DNA of 64,000 bases from Diadophis punctatus similis (Eukaryota; Chordata; Lepidosauria; Squamata; Dipsadidae). Every line of letters starts with the position of its first letter. The first letter of the stretch is position 1. A model generated the notes under the pieces. That model saw nothing but the letters and a program-made list of their open reading frames with translations. It ran no database searches and was not told where the DNA came from. Below, piece by piece: positions 25,147 to 38,220 of this stretch. Where the stretch lies: NCBI GenBank assembly GCA_023053685.1, contig JALIGW010000016.1, forward strand, positions 6,602,501 to 6,666,500. Reading direction: 5' to 3'. Both the position numbers and the translations under genes were made by a program.

Positions 25147-27192
25147 GTATAGGAAATTCAATTTATTTATTTACTATATTTAGAGAGCCTCCATCTTCCT
25201 CTTAGAGCAACTCAGTTCATTTTCTAAAGTGAATTTTTGGATAATCACTAGGAGGTTGTGTGTGTGTCTGAGACTTGTTTCCAGTATTTGTTGTTCTTTC
25301 CCCCCCAAAAAAAAATCTACTTTGCTCTGTTTGTCAAATAGCACATTTCAGCATTTCAATATAACTTACTCAATTATTAATTCATGTTATTGTGAAGATT
25401 TCTGAGTTTGGTGGTTTGCTTGCAGATGTTTAATTACTCAAATAGGTAACATTATTATTAGTGCTAGCAGGGAGTGGGGTTTGCTCTCTGTTTATATATA
25501 GTAGCTTGCCCTACCAGTATTGGATATGGTTTTCTCTTTGGTAGTTGCTTGATTAGGATATTGTTCTTGACTTTTTTTGTGTCTGATGTTAATCTTTGCT
25601 TATTCTGGGTATTGGCTGCTGGAGAGGATGTACTCTTGTTTTTGTTGTTGTTGTTGTTTCCTTAATGTTTTATGGACTTTTTTTGAATGATGTGTAAATG
25701 TGATTTATCTCTATGTATCTATTTGTGGCTAATTTGTCTGAATGTCAAGGTTTGATGCATTCCCTAGCATTATGGTCTAGGATGCTCACATTTTCCCAGT
25801 TGAAACTATGATTGAGTCTATCCATGTTGTGAGAATAAGGTGTTTTCATCATGTCTTCTGGTTGCTAGTTGATGTTTATGGATGCACTCTGTTAGTCTTC
25901 TGCATGTTCATGCCTGTATCACGTTATTAATTTTTTTAACATGGCTTTTTGTTGCAATATTGCTTCCAGCTACTATGTACACACTTAAAAAGGTTGCCAT
26001 ATGTACATGTATTTTATTGTACATGCTTATCATATAAGCAGGAAGGAATTTGCAGAACTGTTTTCAACTGGAGTTGGCAACTAAGATTACAAGGTGGAGA
26101 AGCTGAAGAGAGCGTTTGTCTTTCGTCTGTGTTTAATATTTTTTCTAAACATTCTTCCAGGAGATGAAGAAGTGCAGGGACCATTTGGATTAAGGGATCA
26201 GAGAAATCAAATAATAAATCATACTGTCAAAATGCTTTGATTCATAATTGGGTAACAAATTTTAGTTCAAATTATGATGAATGTAGACAGAAATTACCAG
26301 TAAGTTTCTTAGTTGATTTCTATTGTAGAGATGGTTCCAAGTTGGGCTTCCGATAATGAAAATTAGAGAGAGCAATGAATAGATCTCTTAATTTTAATGG
26401 TGTGCCTTGAATGTACACCATTAAAATCAGTGACTCCTTTATCTCATTATGCAAACACAAGTTCATCTTCACATATTCATTCAGTGAATGTAAACTATTG
26501 GCCTCTTGACATTGAATACTGCACGCTTTACACCTTGTGCACGCAAAGACCATCAATTTTCTAACAGCATTTTTACTTATTTCTGAACACTAGTCTTAAG
26601 GGGTTATAGCCTTTTAATAAATTGTCTTTATTTGCACAAAGCTTTGCCGCAGGAAATCTGCTGAGAATTGTCCAAAGGTAAAATGCAATTTAAGCAGTAG
26701 TGTCTGCTAGTATGTTATTTTGTACATTTATTTCTGATAGTGGGTTACACTATTATTATACAATATTTCTAGTTCTTTATAATTAGCAATATGCGTTTTA
26801 TTTAATGCCTGAGGGAGAAATTAGTGTTCTGAAGCGTAGCATATACTGACAGAAAATTAAATGGATGTTAATGTTATCTATATTTTATTAATAAAGAACA
26901 ATTTCAGTTCCTCGTTCTATTGTCATTGTTTAAAAGGAATATGTTATTGAATTCTTAATATGAAGCTAGTAATTGTTTAATAAGGTATTTAGCAATTTGA
27001 GCATATAAAAATTGTGCTACATTAATAAAACGCTAAACTTTTTTCTCAACACACGAATCTTCAGTATATGGAAAATATTTTTAATATATATAAAGAATTA
27101 TCTTTTCCTTTCTCCTGCGTACAGTATACTCTGTTACAATACAAAGCTGTTTTGAAATGTATGAGGTATAATCTTGTTTAAATAGTTTAAAC

Positions 27193-27326
27193 CACGGGTG
27201 TCAAACTCGATCGCATCGCGTGATGTATCGTGACGTATCGTGATGTTTTTTGCCTTTGCGGAGCCGGGGTAGGCGTGGCCTGTGTATGACGCATCTGACC
27301 CGTGGACCACCAGTTTGACAGTCCTG
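27193..27326. mobile_element. hAT-type MITE with perfect 8-bp duplication
   Basis: The 134-bp element runs from cacgggtgtcaaactcg to gtttgacagtcctg. It is flanked by gtttaaac on both sides (27185-27192 and 27327-27334). Confidence 0.85.
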
Positions 27327-27651
27327 GTTTAAACCCTCAGAATGTTTGCAACAAGCCTCTGCAAATAAATGAGATGAATCTGGCTAGGCCACTGCTATGT
27401 CTTCAGAGGATGTGATTCAGAACCCATACCCTCTCAGGATCTCAGGGTGTTTTCCTCACACCTGCAGTTTGATTCTCTTCCCATTTTTACCTGCACACAC
27501 AGAAAAATAATCATTATAAAGAGAATAAAGGAAGGTCTTCCTCCCTTGAACTTTAAAGTGCCTACATGGTGAGGAAAACCTGTTAGAAATTTGGTCTTGT
27601 TCTCCCAGACTAGATTATGTTTTTCCTGAACCATCAATATCAGATTCCTTG

Positions 27652-27888
27652 ATTATTTATTTATTTAGTTATTTAGTTATTTATGAGTTTTATATACCGC
27701 CTCACAGTGCAAGCACTCTCTAAGCGGTTTACACCAGTAAGCAATGTATATTTATATTGCCCCCAACAATCTGGGTCCTCATTTTACCTACCTCGGAAGG
27801 AGGAAGGCTGAGTCAACCTTGAGCCGGTGAGATTTGAACCGCTGACCTGCGGATCACAGTCAGCTAAAGTAGCCTGCAGTACTGCAAA
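27652..27888 (-). mobile_element. tRNA-derived SINE (related to TAGCAA family)
   Basis: The minus-strand copy has the tgaggacccagattgttggg and ggctcaaggttgactcagcc body segments. It has an ATTT-rich tail instead of TAGCAA and lacks the end of the tRNA-like head. Confidence 0.75.
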
Positions 27889-29180
27889 AAGAGCCTTCAC
27901 TAACAAAACTAGACTCATGCTTTCTGAAGTCACTTTATTTTGGGGAAGAAGGGCAGCAGCCACAAAAAAAAAACGGTAGCCTTTTGTTCCCCTTCTTTAT
28001 GGACAGTGCCTTGTGGGCTCCTTTTAGTAACTATTATTGTGTAGGCTGAAAGTGGAAAAAGTTGGCTTACTTCCCTCATTGATAGTCAAAAATATACAAT
28101 TTTGGATTTTAAACATTTGTGTAACCCTTAAAGTGTCTTATCCATATCACCCAAGAACATAACGTTAACATGTTTTTTAAAAAAAAATAGTAATAAGACG
28201 GTAAATAAAAAGTATTATCACACACACACACATTCCAGTTAAAAGAAAAACAAAGCAGTACTTCTTTCTTTGAGTTAATTTAATTAGCTTTATGGATCAA
28301 TCCTCTTCTGATTCTCTCTCAAGATTATACTAGGAGAAGGGAGAAAAATGCTGCAGTGTTGCTTATCTGTACCTAATACACAGCCATTTTCTTAACACCA
28401 AATTAATCTTTAAATTGATTTAAAGAGAAGGCATTAATCAACATCAGCTGAAATAGACATGGTTTGGAGTGTGTTGGGGATTGGAAATACCATGGGTTCT
28501 GCAGATCTAAGTATTGTGTTAGGTTGCCTCTTTTCTCGGATCTCTGCCCCTGCTAAATATCAACTGCAGAGGTTTCCATACCTATTGGTTGCAAATACGT
28601 TCTGAAAGTCAGCCTTGTCTTCTATAGATAGAGTTACTTTTTCCTTTAGTGGAGGAAATCCTGAAAAGTCTTCCGAGGTGTCGAAGGATTCCTGCCTTAA
28701 AATCTTATATTTTCAAGAAGTTTCCTTAAATTTTTTAAATGCATCATTTACAGGTCTATTTTTTTTATAATTCTTTTCTTCCTTATCGAAAACATTGCTT
28801 AAATCTTTCTTACTTCATCCAGAGCAACAACTGTTCCCTTGCTAATCATTAGTTAGTCCATCTTGGCAATTTGTTAGCTCTTCTATCCTTCCTTAATGTC
28901 TAATTTAAGAAGATGAATGTGAACAATATTTGTTTTCCTCCTGACGTGACTGGCTGGCAGTTAGTTGTTAATCTTTCCAGTTCAGTGACTTTTGTCTGTT
29001 AGTTGTGAAAGTTATGACCACAAAGAAATACACTGTGTGCTGTCAAATTCACATATAAGTGTTAGTTGCTGTACATGAATTCATGTTATTTATTTTAATT
29101 CACAATAAAATAAGAAAATAGCATTTGAACAGAAAATGGATGAAAATGCATTAATACAGTTCTTTTCTTTTTCTTCTCAG

Positions 29181-29313
29181 AATGAACTACCAGACACCCG
29201 TGCAAAATTCCATGTTCTTTTCCTTTTCTTTGTGGCTGCCATGTTCTTCATCAGCATACTGTCATTGTTTAGTTACCACTGCTGGCTAGTTGGTAAAAAC
29301 AGATCAACAATTG
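29181..29313 (+). CDS. ZDHHC20: ZDHHC20 exon 8
   Basis: A 133-nt exon between acceptor cttctcag and donor gttagt. It encodes [20 protein letters not shown], then [20 protein letters not shown] and RSTI. This is transmembrane helix 4 and the start of the conserved post-membrane TTxE-like motif, here S-T-I-E across the junction with exon 9. Confidence 0.97.
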
Positions 29314-29330
29314 GTTAGTAAATTACAGGG

Positions 29331-29372
<42 letters not shown>

Positions 29373-29390
29373 ATTCTTTATTTATTAAAC

Positions 29391-29590
29391 ATGAAACTCA
29401 GTCAACTGAACATTCAAAAATGTATCACAAATACCATTGACTGGTGCTAATGGCTGATATGGGTTGCTGCTAGCATCCTAGGTATCAACCAAGTACATTC
29501 TTAAGATGTATGATGTTCCGAGTAGTGCAGTTTTTTGCAGTTCTGCTGGTGTTATTGCAAGAAGCTGCAATTTCTTGATGTATTTTATAA
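29391..29590 (-). mobile_element. R4/Dong-like LINE, 3'-end copy A
   Basis: The minus-strand text encodes the end of an ORF (ITPAELQKTALLGTSYILRM) and a 3'UTR ending gagtttcatgttta. It is over 90 percent identical by eye to the corresponding part of copy B at 29698-29900. A (TTG)n array (29332-29371) and ATT units lie on its 3' side, and (ATT)n on its 5' side. Confidence 0.7.
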
Positions 29591-29594
29591 AAAT

Positions 29595-29599
29595 AAAAA

Positions 29600-29697
<98 letters not shown>
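29595..29697. repeat. (ATT)n microsatellite
   Basis: About 100 bp of pure ATT units separating two R4/Dong-like LINE ends. Confidence 0.97.
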
Positions 29698-30965
<1,268 letters not shown>

Positions 30966-30984
30966 GTTATTCTTTAGTTTCTAC

Positions 30985-31082
30985 CCCATCCATTGACCAA
31001 GCAGCTCCAGGTTCTCCAACTCCCTGAGTCCTTAGGGAGTAGGGCGGCATAGAAGAACCTAATAATAAATAATAAATAAACT
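30985..31082 (+). mobile_element. Short retroelement 3' end
   Basis: The text ccttagggagtagggcggc then atagaagaacctaataataa ends in AATA repeats. It is the reverse-orientation counterpart of the ends at 23421-23470 and 61905-61978. Confidence 0.5.
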
Positions 31083-31206
31083 CATTCTCATAACTTTGTG
31101 AGCTGTCTATGTTCAAAGTTGTATCTGACCCAAGATTACCCTGTAAATGTAATATCTGATCATATTTGCATATAATTAGGCTGAAGAGAAGAGAGGGGAG
31201 GGGAGA

Positions 31207-31490
31207 ATAGAATAGAACAGAACAGAACAGAACAGAACAGAACAGAACAGAACAGAACAGAACAGAACAGAATAGTTGGAAGGGACCTTGGAGGTCTTCT
31301 AGTCCAACCCCCTGCTTAGGCAGGAAACCCTATACCATTTCAGACAAATGGTTGTCCAATCTCTTTAAAAATGTCCAGTGTTGGAGAATTCACAACTTCT
31401 GGAGGCAAATTGTTGCACTGATTAATTGTTCTAACTGTCAGGAAATTTCTCCTTAATTCTAAGTTGCTTCTCTCCTTGTGTCCTTGTGTA
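31207..31490 (-). mobile_element. CR1 LINE 3' end with (AACAG)n tail
   Basis: The tail on the plus strand is gaatagaatag followed by about ten AACAG units. The minus-strand CR1 3' end follows (gaaggtcttctagtccaac-like), then NQWNSLPPEV-type coding text at 31390-31440. Microsatellite-bearing CR1 tails of this sort are well known in snake genomes. Confidence 0.85.
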
Positions 31491-32193
31491 AAGACACCTC
31501 TAAAGTGTCTTTAGACTTACAATCTTGTAAGGTCAGATTCCTGTTTCTTTTCTTATCAAACTAAACTTAACATTGCTAAGAAAATGAATGAAGGAAATGG
31601 GAATCATGATGATAGGGGTTATTTCTAGCTCCAGAAACTTTTTGGGAGATGGAAAAAAAAGTCTCCCTATTGATGCCAGGCCACAACCACTTTGTTATAG
31701 ACTACACACCCATTGACTGTTTAAAAGGAAATAAATAAGGATTTCTGTATATGCTGAGCTTAACCATTCTTGCTTTTAGATTACACAAAATGGACATTAC
31801 AGCAAAGTAGCTTATTCTGTTTGAAGAAACTAATATTAATAATTGCAAAGGGCTTGGGAGGAAAATTGTGTTTTTTAATTGCTGACCAAAATAAATATTG
31901 TACAATCCTGTTTAGCTAGACAAATGTGATAGCATTAAAAAAGTATTAATTTTTTCTCTCTCTTTTTTAGTTTTTATAATAGTCTGATCAAACAAAATAA
32001 AATTGATGATGTAGATTTGTATCTGAAAGAGGTTTTTTCTCCAATGTAGTTTAAGAGATGTAACAAGTTGCAAGTGACAATATTTTCATGAGAGATTACT
32101 CAATCTTGTGTTATTCTTAATATTCCGCCATGGAAGACTTTCTCACTATCCTAAATTGATTAATTTGTTTTCCTTTCTTTATGTGTGATATAG

Positions 32194-32320
32194 AAGCTTT
32201 CCGGGCACCAATGTTTCGAAATGGGCCTGACAAAAATGGCTTCTCTCTTGGATGTCAAAAAAACCTAAAAGAGGTTTTTGGAGATGAAAAGAAATACTGG
32301 CTGCTCCCTATTTTTACGAG
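32194..32320 (+). CDS. ZDHHC20: ZDHHC20 exon 9
   Basis: A 127-nt exon between acceptor gatatag and donor gtactg. It encodes [20 protein letters not shown] and then [20 protein letters not shown]. This is the cytosolic C-terminal region with the NGF-containing PaCCT motif that packs against the transmembrane domain. Phases match exon 8 (G|AA) and exon 10 (AG|C). Confidence 0.97.
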
Positions 32321-32575
32321 GTACTGTCATTTATATATTTTAGTTATGAATTCTAAATTTTGGGTATAGAGTTCATAAGTATACATAAAACTTTAAATTA
32401 TATTCATCTTATACCACTATACTGTATATTCTGGACTGTGACCATAATTAAAAATTGACATAGTACTCTAAATTAACACACTGATATTAAAACAAAATGG
32501 TTCCTTATGATTACTCTTAGCAATAGCAATAGCAATAGCACTTACACTTATATACCGCTTCACAGTGCTTTACAG

Positions 32576-33338
32576 CAGTGCTCCCCAACCAGTGTGCCGT
32601 GGCACACTGGTGTGCCGTGAGGCCATGCCAAGTGTGCCGCGGCAAAACCTCGCATCATTCAGGGGTGGCCAAACTGTGGTGCATGCACCAAATGTGGCAC
32701 ATTGGATGATTGCAAGTGGCGCATTGCAATCATCCAATGGCTGACGCCTCTCCCGCCCGCGTGACTTGCTGTCTTTTAAAACTCAAGCCACCTCGGCTTG
32801 AGTTTTAAAAGACAGCAAGACGCGGGCGAGAGAGGCAGGTCTGGTCATTAAGCCTGCTGGCCGCTGCAGTGAGGCTTAATGAGCAAGACCTGCCTCTCCC
32901 GCCCACGTTTTGCTTTCTTTTAAAACTCAAGCCAAAGAAGCAGGTGGGGGAAGCGGCCGGGGGCCGCTTCCCCCACCCACCTGGACGCTGCCATTTGCGG
33001 TCTTTTGCCCTCTGCGCATGCACACAGCGTTCTGCACATGCGCAGAGGGCAAAACTCAAATGGCAGCATCCAGGCGGGCCCACCCACCCGGGACACCTGG
33101 GCCAATTGGCGCATGGTATCATTAAGGTTGGCCACCACTGACCTACCTAATTATCAAATAAAATAATAAATCAAGTAATTCTGTTATGCCCAGTTTGACA
33201 TTCCTATACTATTATACTTTTCAAAACGATATTTTGAAGATTATATTTGTTTTTTATCCAATTTTTGTATGTGGTGTGCCGTGGAATTTTGGGAGAGGCT
33301 ATGGTGTGCCGAGGGTGACAAAAGGTTGGGGAGCACTG
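32576..33338. mobile_element. hAT-type element inserted in a SINE
   Basis: Ends cagtgctccccaacc / ggttggggagcactg, with a perfect 8-bp duplication ctttacag (32568-32575 and 33339-33346) made from SINE sequence. This proves it is younger than the SINE. Confidence 0.9.
32660..33140. mobile_element. Second hAT-type element nested inside the first
   Basis: Ends caggggtggccaaactg / ggttggccaccactg are inverted. The interior has a perfect 30-bp hairpin arm pair around cctcggcttgagttttaaaa (about 32762-32823) and a second CG-rich hairpin (32996-33060) with the ttttgccctctgcgcatgc core. Clear 8-bp flanks were not seen. Confidence 0.65.
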
Positions 33339-33527
33339 CTTTACAGCCCTCTCTAAGCGGTTTACAGAGTTCAGCATATTGCCCCCAACAATCTGGGTCC
33401 TCATTTTACTCACCTCGGAAGGATGGACGGCTGAGTCAACCTTGAGCCTGGTGAGATTTGAACTGCTGAACTGCAGTGCTGCATTTTAACCACTGCGCCA
33501 CCTCGGCTCTTGAGAGGCTCAGCCATA

Positions 33528-34278
33528 CAGGTAATCCTTGAATTATGACCACTTGTTCAGTGACCATTCAAAATTATGACAGCACTGAATGAAAGGGATT
33601 TACTATCATTCTGCAAAGATGCAGCCAGTGTAGCATCCCTGTGGTTACATATCACAATCCAGACATCCAGTGCCTGGCTTCTGATTTCAATGTTGCAGTG
33701 TGCCATGGTCAGGTGATGACATTTTCTGCAAGCTTCCCACAAACAAAGTCACTGGAGAAATAGGCAGGAAGTTGGAAGTTGCTCTTGCTCCTAACACACT
33801 ATAGCAGGGGTGTCAAACTTGTGGCGCCACGTGACGTATCGGGACTTTTTTCCCCTTTGCTAAACCGGGCGTGGGCGTGGCCAGCACATGACGCATCCGG
33901 CCCACGGGCTGCAAGTTCGACAGCCCTGCACTATAGTGTTGGCCCATAGGACCCATCTACCCTCCTGCACTCAGTGGCACCTGCCTTCGGGAGCCCCACC
34001 CCCTCTACAGCTGCACACCCACCCACGTCCTGGAGTACCTTTTTCACATGACCGCACACCCGTCTGCACTTCGGAGTGCCCACCCACAGCACCCTATATA
34101 TAGCATCCATACAGTGACTATCCTGCTTGCCTGGAACTCTCACCTCTTTCTACTTAACAACACACACAGATTGCTGTTGATAGGCAATGTGATCATGTCA
34201 CATCGCACCTTATGACTGCATCACTAAGCAACAAAAATTCTGGTCCCAATTGCAGTCATAACCTGAGGACTGTCTTGC
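33528..34278. mobile_element. TA-flanked element, caggtagtcctcgactta family, interrupted
   Basis: The left end caggtaatccttgaattatg (after TA) and a degraded right end near taacctgaggactgtcttgc are inverted. A hAT MITE at 33805-33928 interrupts it. Confidence 0.6.
33805..33928. mobile_element. hAT-type MITE with perfect 8-bp duplication
   Basis: The 124-bp element runs from caggggtgtcaaacttg to cgacagccctg. It is flanked by cactatag on both sides (33797-33804 and 33929-33936) and is nested in the preceding element. Confidence 0.88.
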
Positions 34279-34499
34279 TATACTTAGTGCATAATGAAGT
34301 CGACATCCACTTCTTAAATATTCTGAGTAGTTCATTAAACTTCAAATACAATTTTTTGTTGAATTAGTCTCATCTTTTAATCATAAAAAGCACTGACATA
34401 GGCACTTCAGTTGCTGCTAATGCATGTAGACCAGTGAATTCAAAAGGTGTTTATTGAATATACTGCCTTTTTGTAATTGCCATTACAAATAATCCTATA

Positions 34500-34743
34500 G
34501 TAGCAATAGCAATAGCACTTAGACTTAAATACCGCTTACAGTGCTTTCCAGCCCTCTCTAAGCGGTTTACAGAGTCAGCTTATTGCCCCCAACAATCTGG
34601 GTCCTCATTTTACCCACTGCAGAAGGATGGAGGGCTGAGTCAACCTTGAGCCTGGTGAGATTCGATCTGCCAAACTGCTGGCAACCGGTGATCAGCAGAA
34701 GTAGCCTGCAGTACTGCACTCTAACCACTGCGCCACCGCAGCA
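34500..34743 (-). mobile_element. tRNA-derived SINE (TAGCAA family)
   Basis: A near full-length minus-strand copy with TAGCAA tail, body (acaatctgggtcctcatttt, ctgagtcaaccttgagcctg) and head ccactgcgccaccgc. Confidence 0.85.
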
Positions 34744-35339
34744 GTGCTTGATGTACTTGATGTACTTGATGAAGTCAGCAGTCCAATTAGCCAGTTACAA
34801 TTTATTTTGATTGACAATGCACCATTAAATAATTTTCAACTCCTAGTGGCTATATAGATAGATTTCCTTCATGAATAATTTCTTTAGCAATTATCTAAAA
34901 GCCTTTGTTGAAAAATTGTAAATGATTCAGAATTGTTTGGTCCAGAAAGTTAAGCAAGAGTAGTGTGTACTCTGGAATTACATAGACTGCACCAGGAATG
35001 TACTGATAAAGATTGCAAGAATGTACCGTTCAGACATTCCTGATCTGAAAAGCAGCTTATGAACGTTCCATTTTTTTTAGATGACACCTTTTGACATTTG
35101 CAGGCAAATTATTAATGTCAAATAATTGTTAATGCTCTCTGAAAGCTACATGCAACTACAATAAGCTCTTTCTTGCCCCAGGTACAATACTTGGTGCTGA
35201 ATATGTTATGTTCATGGCCTGTGTACCACTCTTCCACGTAATGTGATGTTTAAAAACATAAGTTGTATAGATGTTTCTGTTGTGTGTATTCAGCAAGCTA
35301 ATGAAATACTTGTTCTGCCTTGTTTATTGCACTGTGCAG

Positions 35340-35429
35340 CTTAGGAGATGGTTGCAACTTTCCAACACGCCTGGTGATTATGGATCCCGAGCAGCTTGCT
35401 GTCTCAAGCCAAAATGAGACTGTTAAAAG
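35340..35429 (+). CDS. ZDHHC20: ZDHHC20 exon 10
   Basis: A 90-nt exon between acceptor ctgtgcag and donor gtgcat. It encodes [20 protein letters not shown] and then [27 protein letters not shown] is a conserved cytosolic tail block of ZDHHC2/20, and the Asn-Glu after SSQ follows ZDHHC20. Confidence 0.95.
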
Positions 35430-35794
35430 GTGCATGCAATGCTTTCTACATAGCTACACAGAAGTCTGCTGCTGCACGTTCCCACGCACAGAGGACCAAT
35501 TTGATCTCATCAGCAGATAATCAGAGACAAGAATTCACTTCCCGAATAGTTTTCAGCCTAATTGCAATGAGTGTGTATGAGAGAATGAATGCATAGTGTA
35601 ACACATATGAAGAAGCCTGGCATGGAAGTCTCCATCTGCTTGCCCATCATCATCCCTTTGTCTGAAACAGTATATTAGACTGATTGTGAAGTTTCTTATT
35701 CTAGAGCAGAGAGAAAAATGCTGATGTGGGAACCCCACTCTCTTCAGACACAGAGCTAATAAGGATTCTGGTGTGGGTTTCTGTGGAGGGAAAC

Positions 35795-36119
35795 CAGAGG
35801 TGGGTTCCTGCCTCTGATTGCCGGTGCGGTTAATCGCTGAGTTCGGCGCAGAGCCGAAGACGCTGCTCGAGCCTGCTCCCGTTCGCGGAGCGGGAGCTTT
35901 CCCTGGGCTCTTTCCCCGCCCGCATGGATGCCGCCAATTGCGTTCTTTTGCCCTCTGCGCATGCGGAACGCTTTGGGCATGCGCATCCATGCGGGCGGGG
36001 AAAGCGCCCGGGGAAAGCTCCCGCTCTGCGAACGGGAGCAGGCTCGAGCAGCGTCTTCGGCTCTGCGCTGAACTCAGCGATTAACCGCACCGGCAATCAG
36101 AGGCAGGATCCCACCTCTG
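35795..36119. mobile_element. Foldback element with 136-bp arms
   Basis: Arms at 35795-35930 and 35984-36119 are inverted copies with only about five mismatches, around a 53-bp GC-rich loop. Termini cagaggtgggttcc / ggatcccacctctg relate it to the caggggtgggttcc hAT-type family. A perfect 8-bp duplication agggaaac lies at 35787-35794 and 36120-36127. It has no coding capacity. Confidence 0.88.
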
Positions 36120-37954
36120 AGGGAAACCACTCTCTTCCAGTTTCTAAATGACACACCAGTAAGATTGGTCATAGAAACAAAACCAGAGTTGGTAAGAATA
36201 CGGGATAGAAATGATAGGTTTCTTACAGGTTGCAGATATTGATGGCCCACTCTATAAATACCTCCGGCTTTTTTCTGGTGATGTATGAAAGTGCTCAGCT
36301 TCCACTATAGGAAGTAGACTTCAAGCTAATTCAGCCTGAAGATATATACTAAAGCAAACTTTGCAGGCCAGTTGGGCTGTCTAGGGAAACTAAGAGATTG
36401 AAATCTCTTCTTCCTCTTGAGCTGTTTTCTAACATCCAGTTTGGACCGTTCTTCTTTAATTTAGAGTCTGGGATAGGGCAGGAAAAAAAGGAGAAGATTG
36501 CTACCTGGCACCAATGCAAAACTGAATTCATCTTGAGTCATGAAATTCAAATCTAGGTGCAGACTGATGATGTCTGATTGGATTGTGCAGAATTCTTTTT
36601 TGGCAAACAATGTGTGGTTATCACGCTTTTAAGGTAGGCTAGACTAGGAAACCAAAGTAATAAAAGTTAATACTACTTTTATTGTAAAATTACAGTAAAA
36701 GAATCATGCAAGTCTGACTATACTCCCTCCCCCTTTCCTTTATCTTAGTGAGAACTAGGGAGGGTCTTTCTCAAGCTACATTTCTGCTCCAGACTCAGAT
36801 ATATTTTATTTGACCATTGCCTTTGTTGCAGTTGTTCCTCCTGCTTCTCAAAGTTATTCCTTCTTCCCAATATAATCTATTTGATATTTGTCAGATTTTA
36901 CTAGTATTGAGAACACCATATTCCAAATCTGGTATTCCAAACAAGGCTTTAAATTACTGGTTGTAATAAGAGAGGTTTGTTTTATAAATCTTTTGTCATG
37001 TGAATAGATTGAGAGAGGATCATTGCTGCCTGATGCTAAGGCTGAGGAGAGGGCTGGCCCTTATCTGTGGACAATACTTGATGGTCATCCCTGTCAAAGG
37101 TCTGCCTCTAAGAAGGCCAGGACTTGGGCAGTGGAAACTGATAATGAAAACTTCTTTTTTCCCCCTAACCCATCTGTAAAAGGATTGTCACATCAACAAA
37201 CGTGTGAATGGTGAAAACTGGGGGTGTTTGGTTGTAGGTGAAGATCTTCAAAGCTGCAGCCTGACTGGGTGTTCATGACTGGGTAATGAAAAGTAGCTAG
37301 AGCTTTAAGATGGAGTATTACCTCAGGAAGTCACTATAGAAGCTTGAAAAGCATCATTTCATTGAGAGGCCAGCAATTCAAGAACTGTGGCACTTATCAC
37401 ACCTCGGGGAATTGTAGAAGAGAACTGAGGGTATTCAATGTTATGGGCTGGTGGCTTAACCCCTCTTGCCCTTGTGTGCCATAGGTCCTCAGAGAAATCT
37501 ATCACTGTGTTTTGTTTTGTTTCGGCTATGCAAAAGATTCCCAAAAAGGTATCCAAAAAGCAAAAGAAAGGAAAAGTAGGTTTAAAAAAGTAAAAATGAG
37601 CTTTAAAAAGCTGTGATTTATCTTGACTTTTGAGATGGAAGGAGAAGCTTGTGTAGTTATACCTGTTCTCCAAAACAAGGAGAGCTTCAAAATAGCTATC
37701 TCCTCCAACAGGAACCAGTCCTCTCTATCCGTGCCTCTACCATGGGGAAATAGGATTATCTTTTACCTCAATCTAATGGCACCATTTCAGCAGTAAAGAG
37801 AAAAACTGCTGTTGATCCTCCATTTTCCCAAAATGCAGGGGGCTGAAGTTTACAGATGCTGTTTATCATTGGCTGGGCCAGTGCTACAGAACAACCTTCA
37901 AAATATCATAAGTGACCCATCCACCCCCACTTCCAATTGCTGGCTATCTGCAAG

Positions 37955-38220
37955 ATATTAAAAACAGAAGTAGGCCAAAGTGCCTATGGCTTTGGGAGGC
38001 AGGCTTTGTGAAGAGCCACAGCCAAAGGAATGGTCAGACAAGAGGCAGCTAAGCCCACAAAAGTAATGTGGGTGTGGTAAATGTCTTAGAAGGGACACTC
38101 CCTTGTTTCTTGCGTTGTAAATGCAAGGGAGTGTTGTACTTTCAAACTTGCAAGGTCCCATTATTGTAATCCTACAATAAAGTAGAATTAATCTAGCCAG
38201 TCACGTTTCTGGATTACACA
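37955..38220. mobile_element. Possible solo-LTR-like fragment
   Basis: The text gaagagccacagccaaagga recurs in similar form at about 45870 (gaagagccatagccagagga), and both continue with an (a)atgtgg(a/g)tgtgg segment followed by 'gtc-tcagaag'. This copy later has a caataaag polyadenylation-like signal and ends ggattacaca. An LTR origin is an inference. Confidence 0.35.

Larger units (their letters stand above)
32520..33512 (-). mobile_element. tRNA-derived SINE (TAGCAA family), interrupted
   Basis: The SINE body is split at 32575/33339 by a later element. The left part is the TAGCAA tail and accgcttcacagtgctttac; the right part runs from ccctctctaagcggtttaca to the tRNA-like head ending ccacctcggctct. 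Confidence 0.85.
32321..35339 (+). other. ZDHHC20: ZDHHC20 intron 9
   Basis: The intron includes a SINE split by a nested pair of hAT-type elements, a TA-flanked element split by another hAT MITE, and a further SINE. No feature was recognised in 34744-35339. Confidence 0.75.

Noticed and set aside
31207..31272. Regular short repeats resembling an array (also 9257-9299)
   Set aside because: These are simple microsatellites at CR1 tails, not spaced repeats with unique spacers, so not CRISPR.
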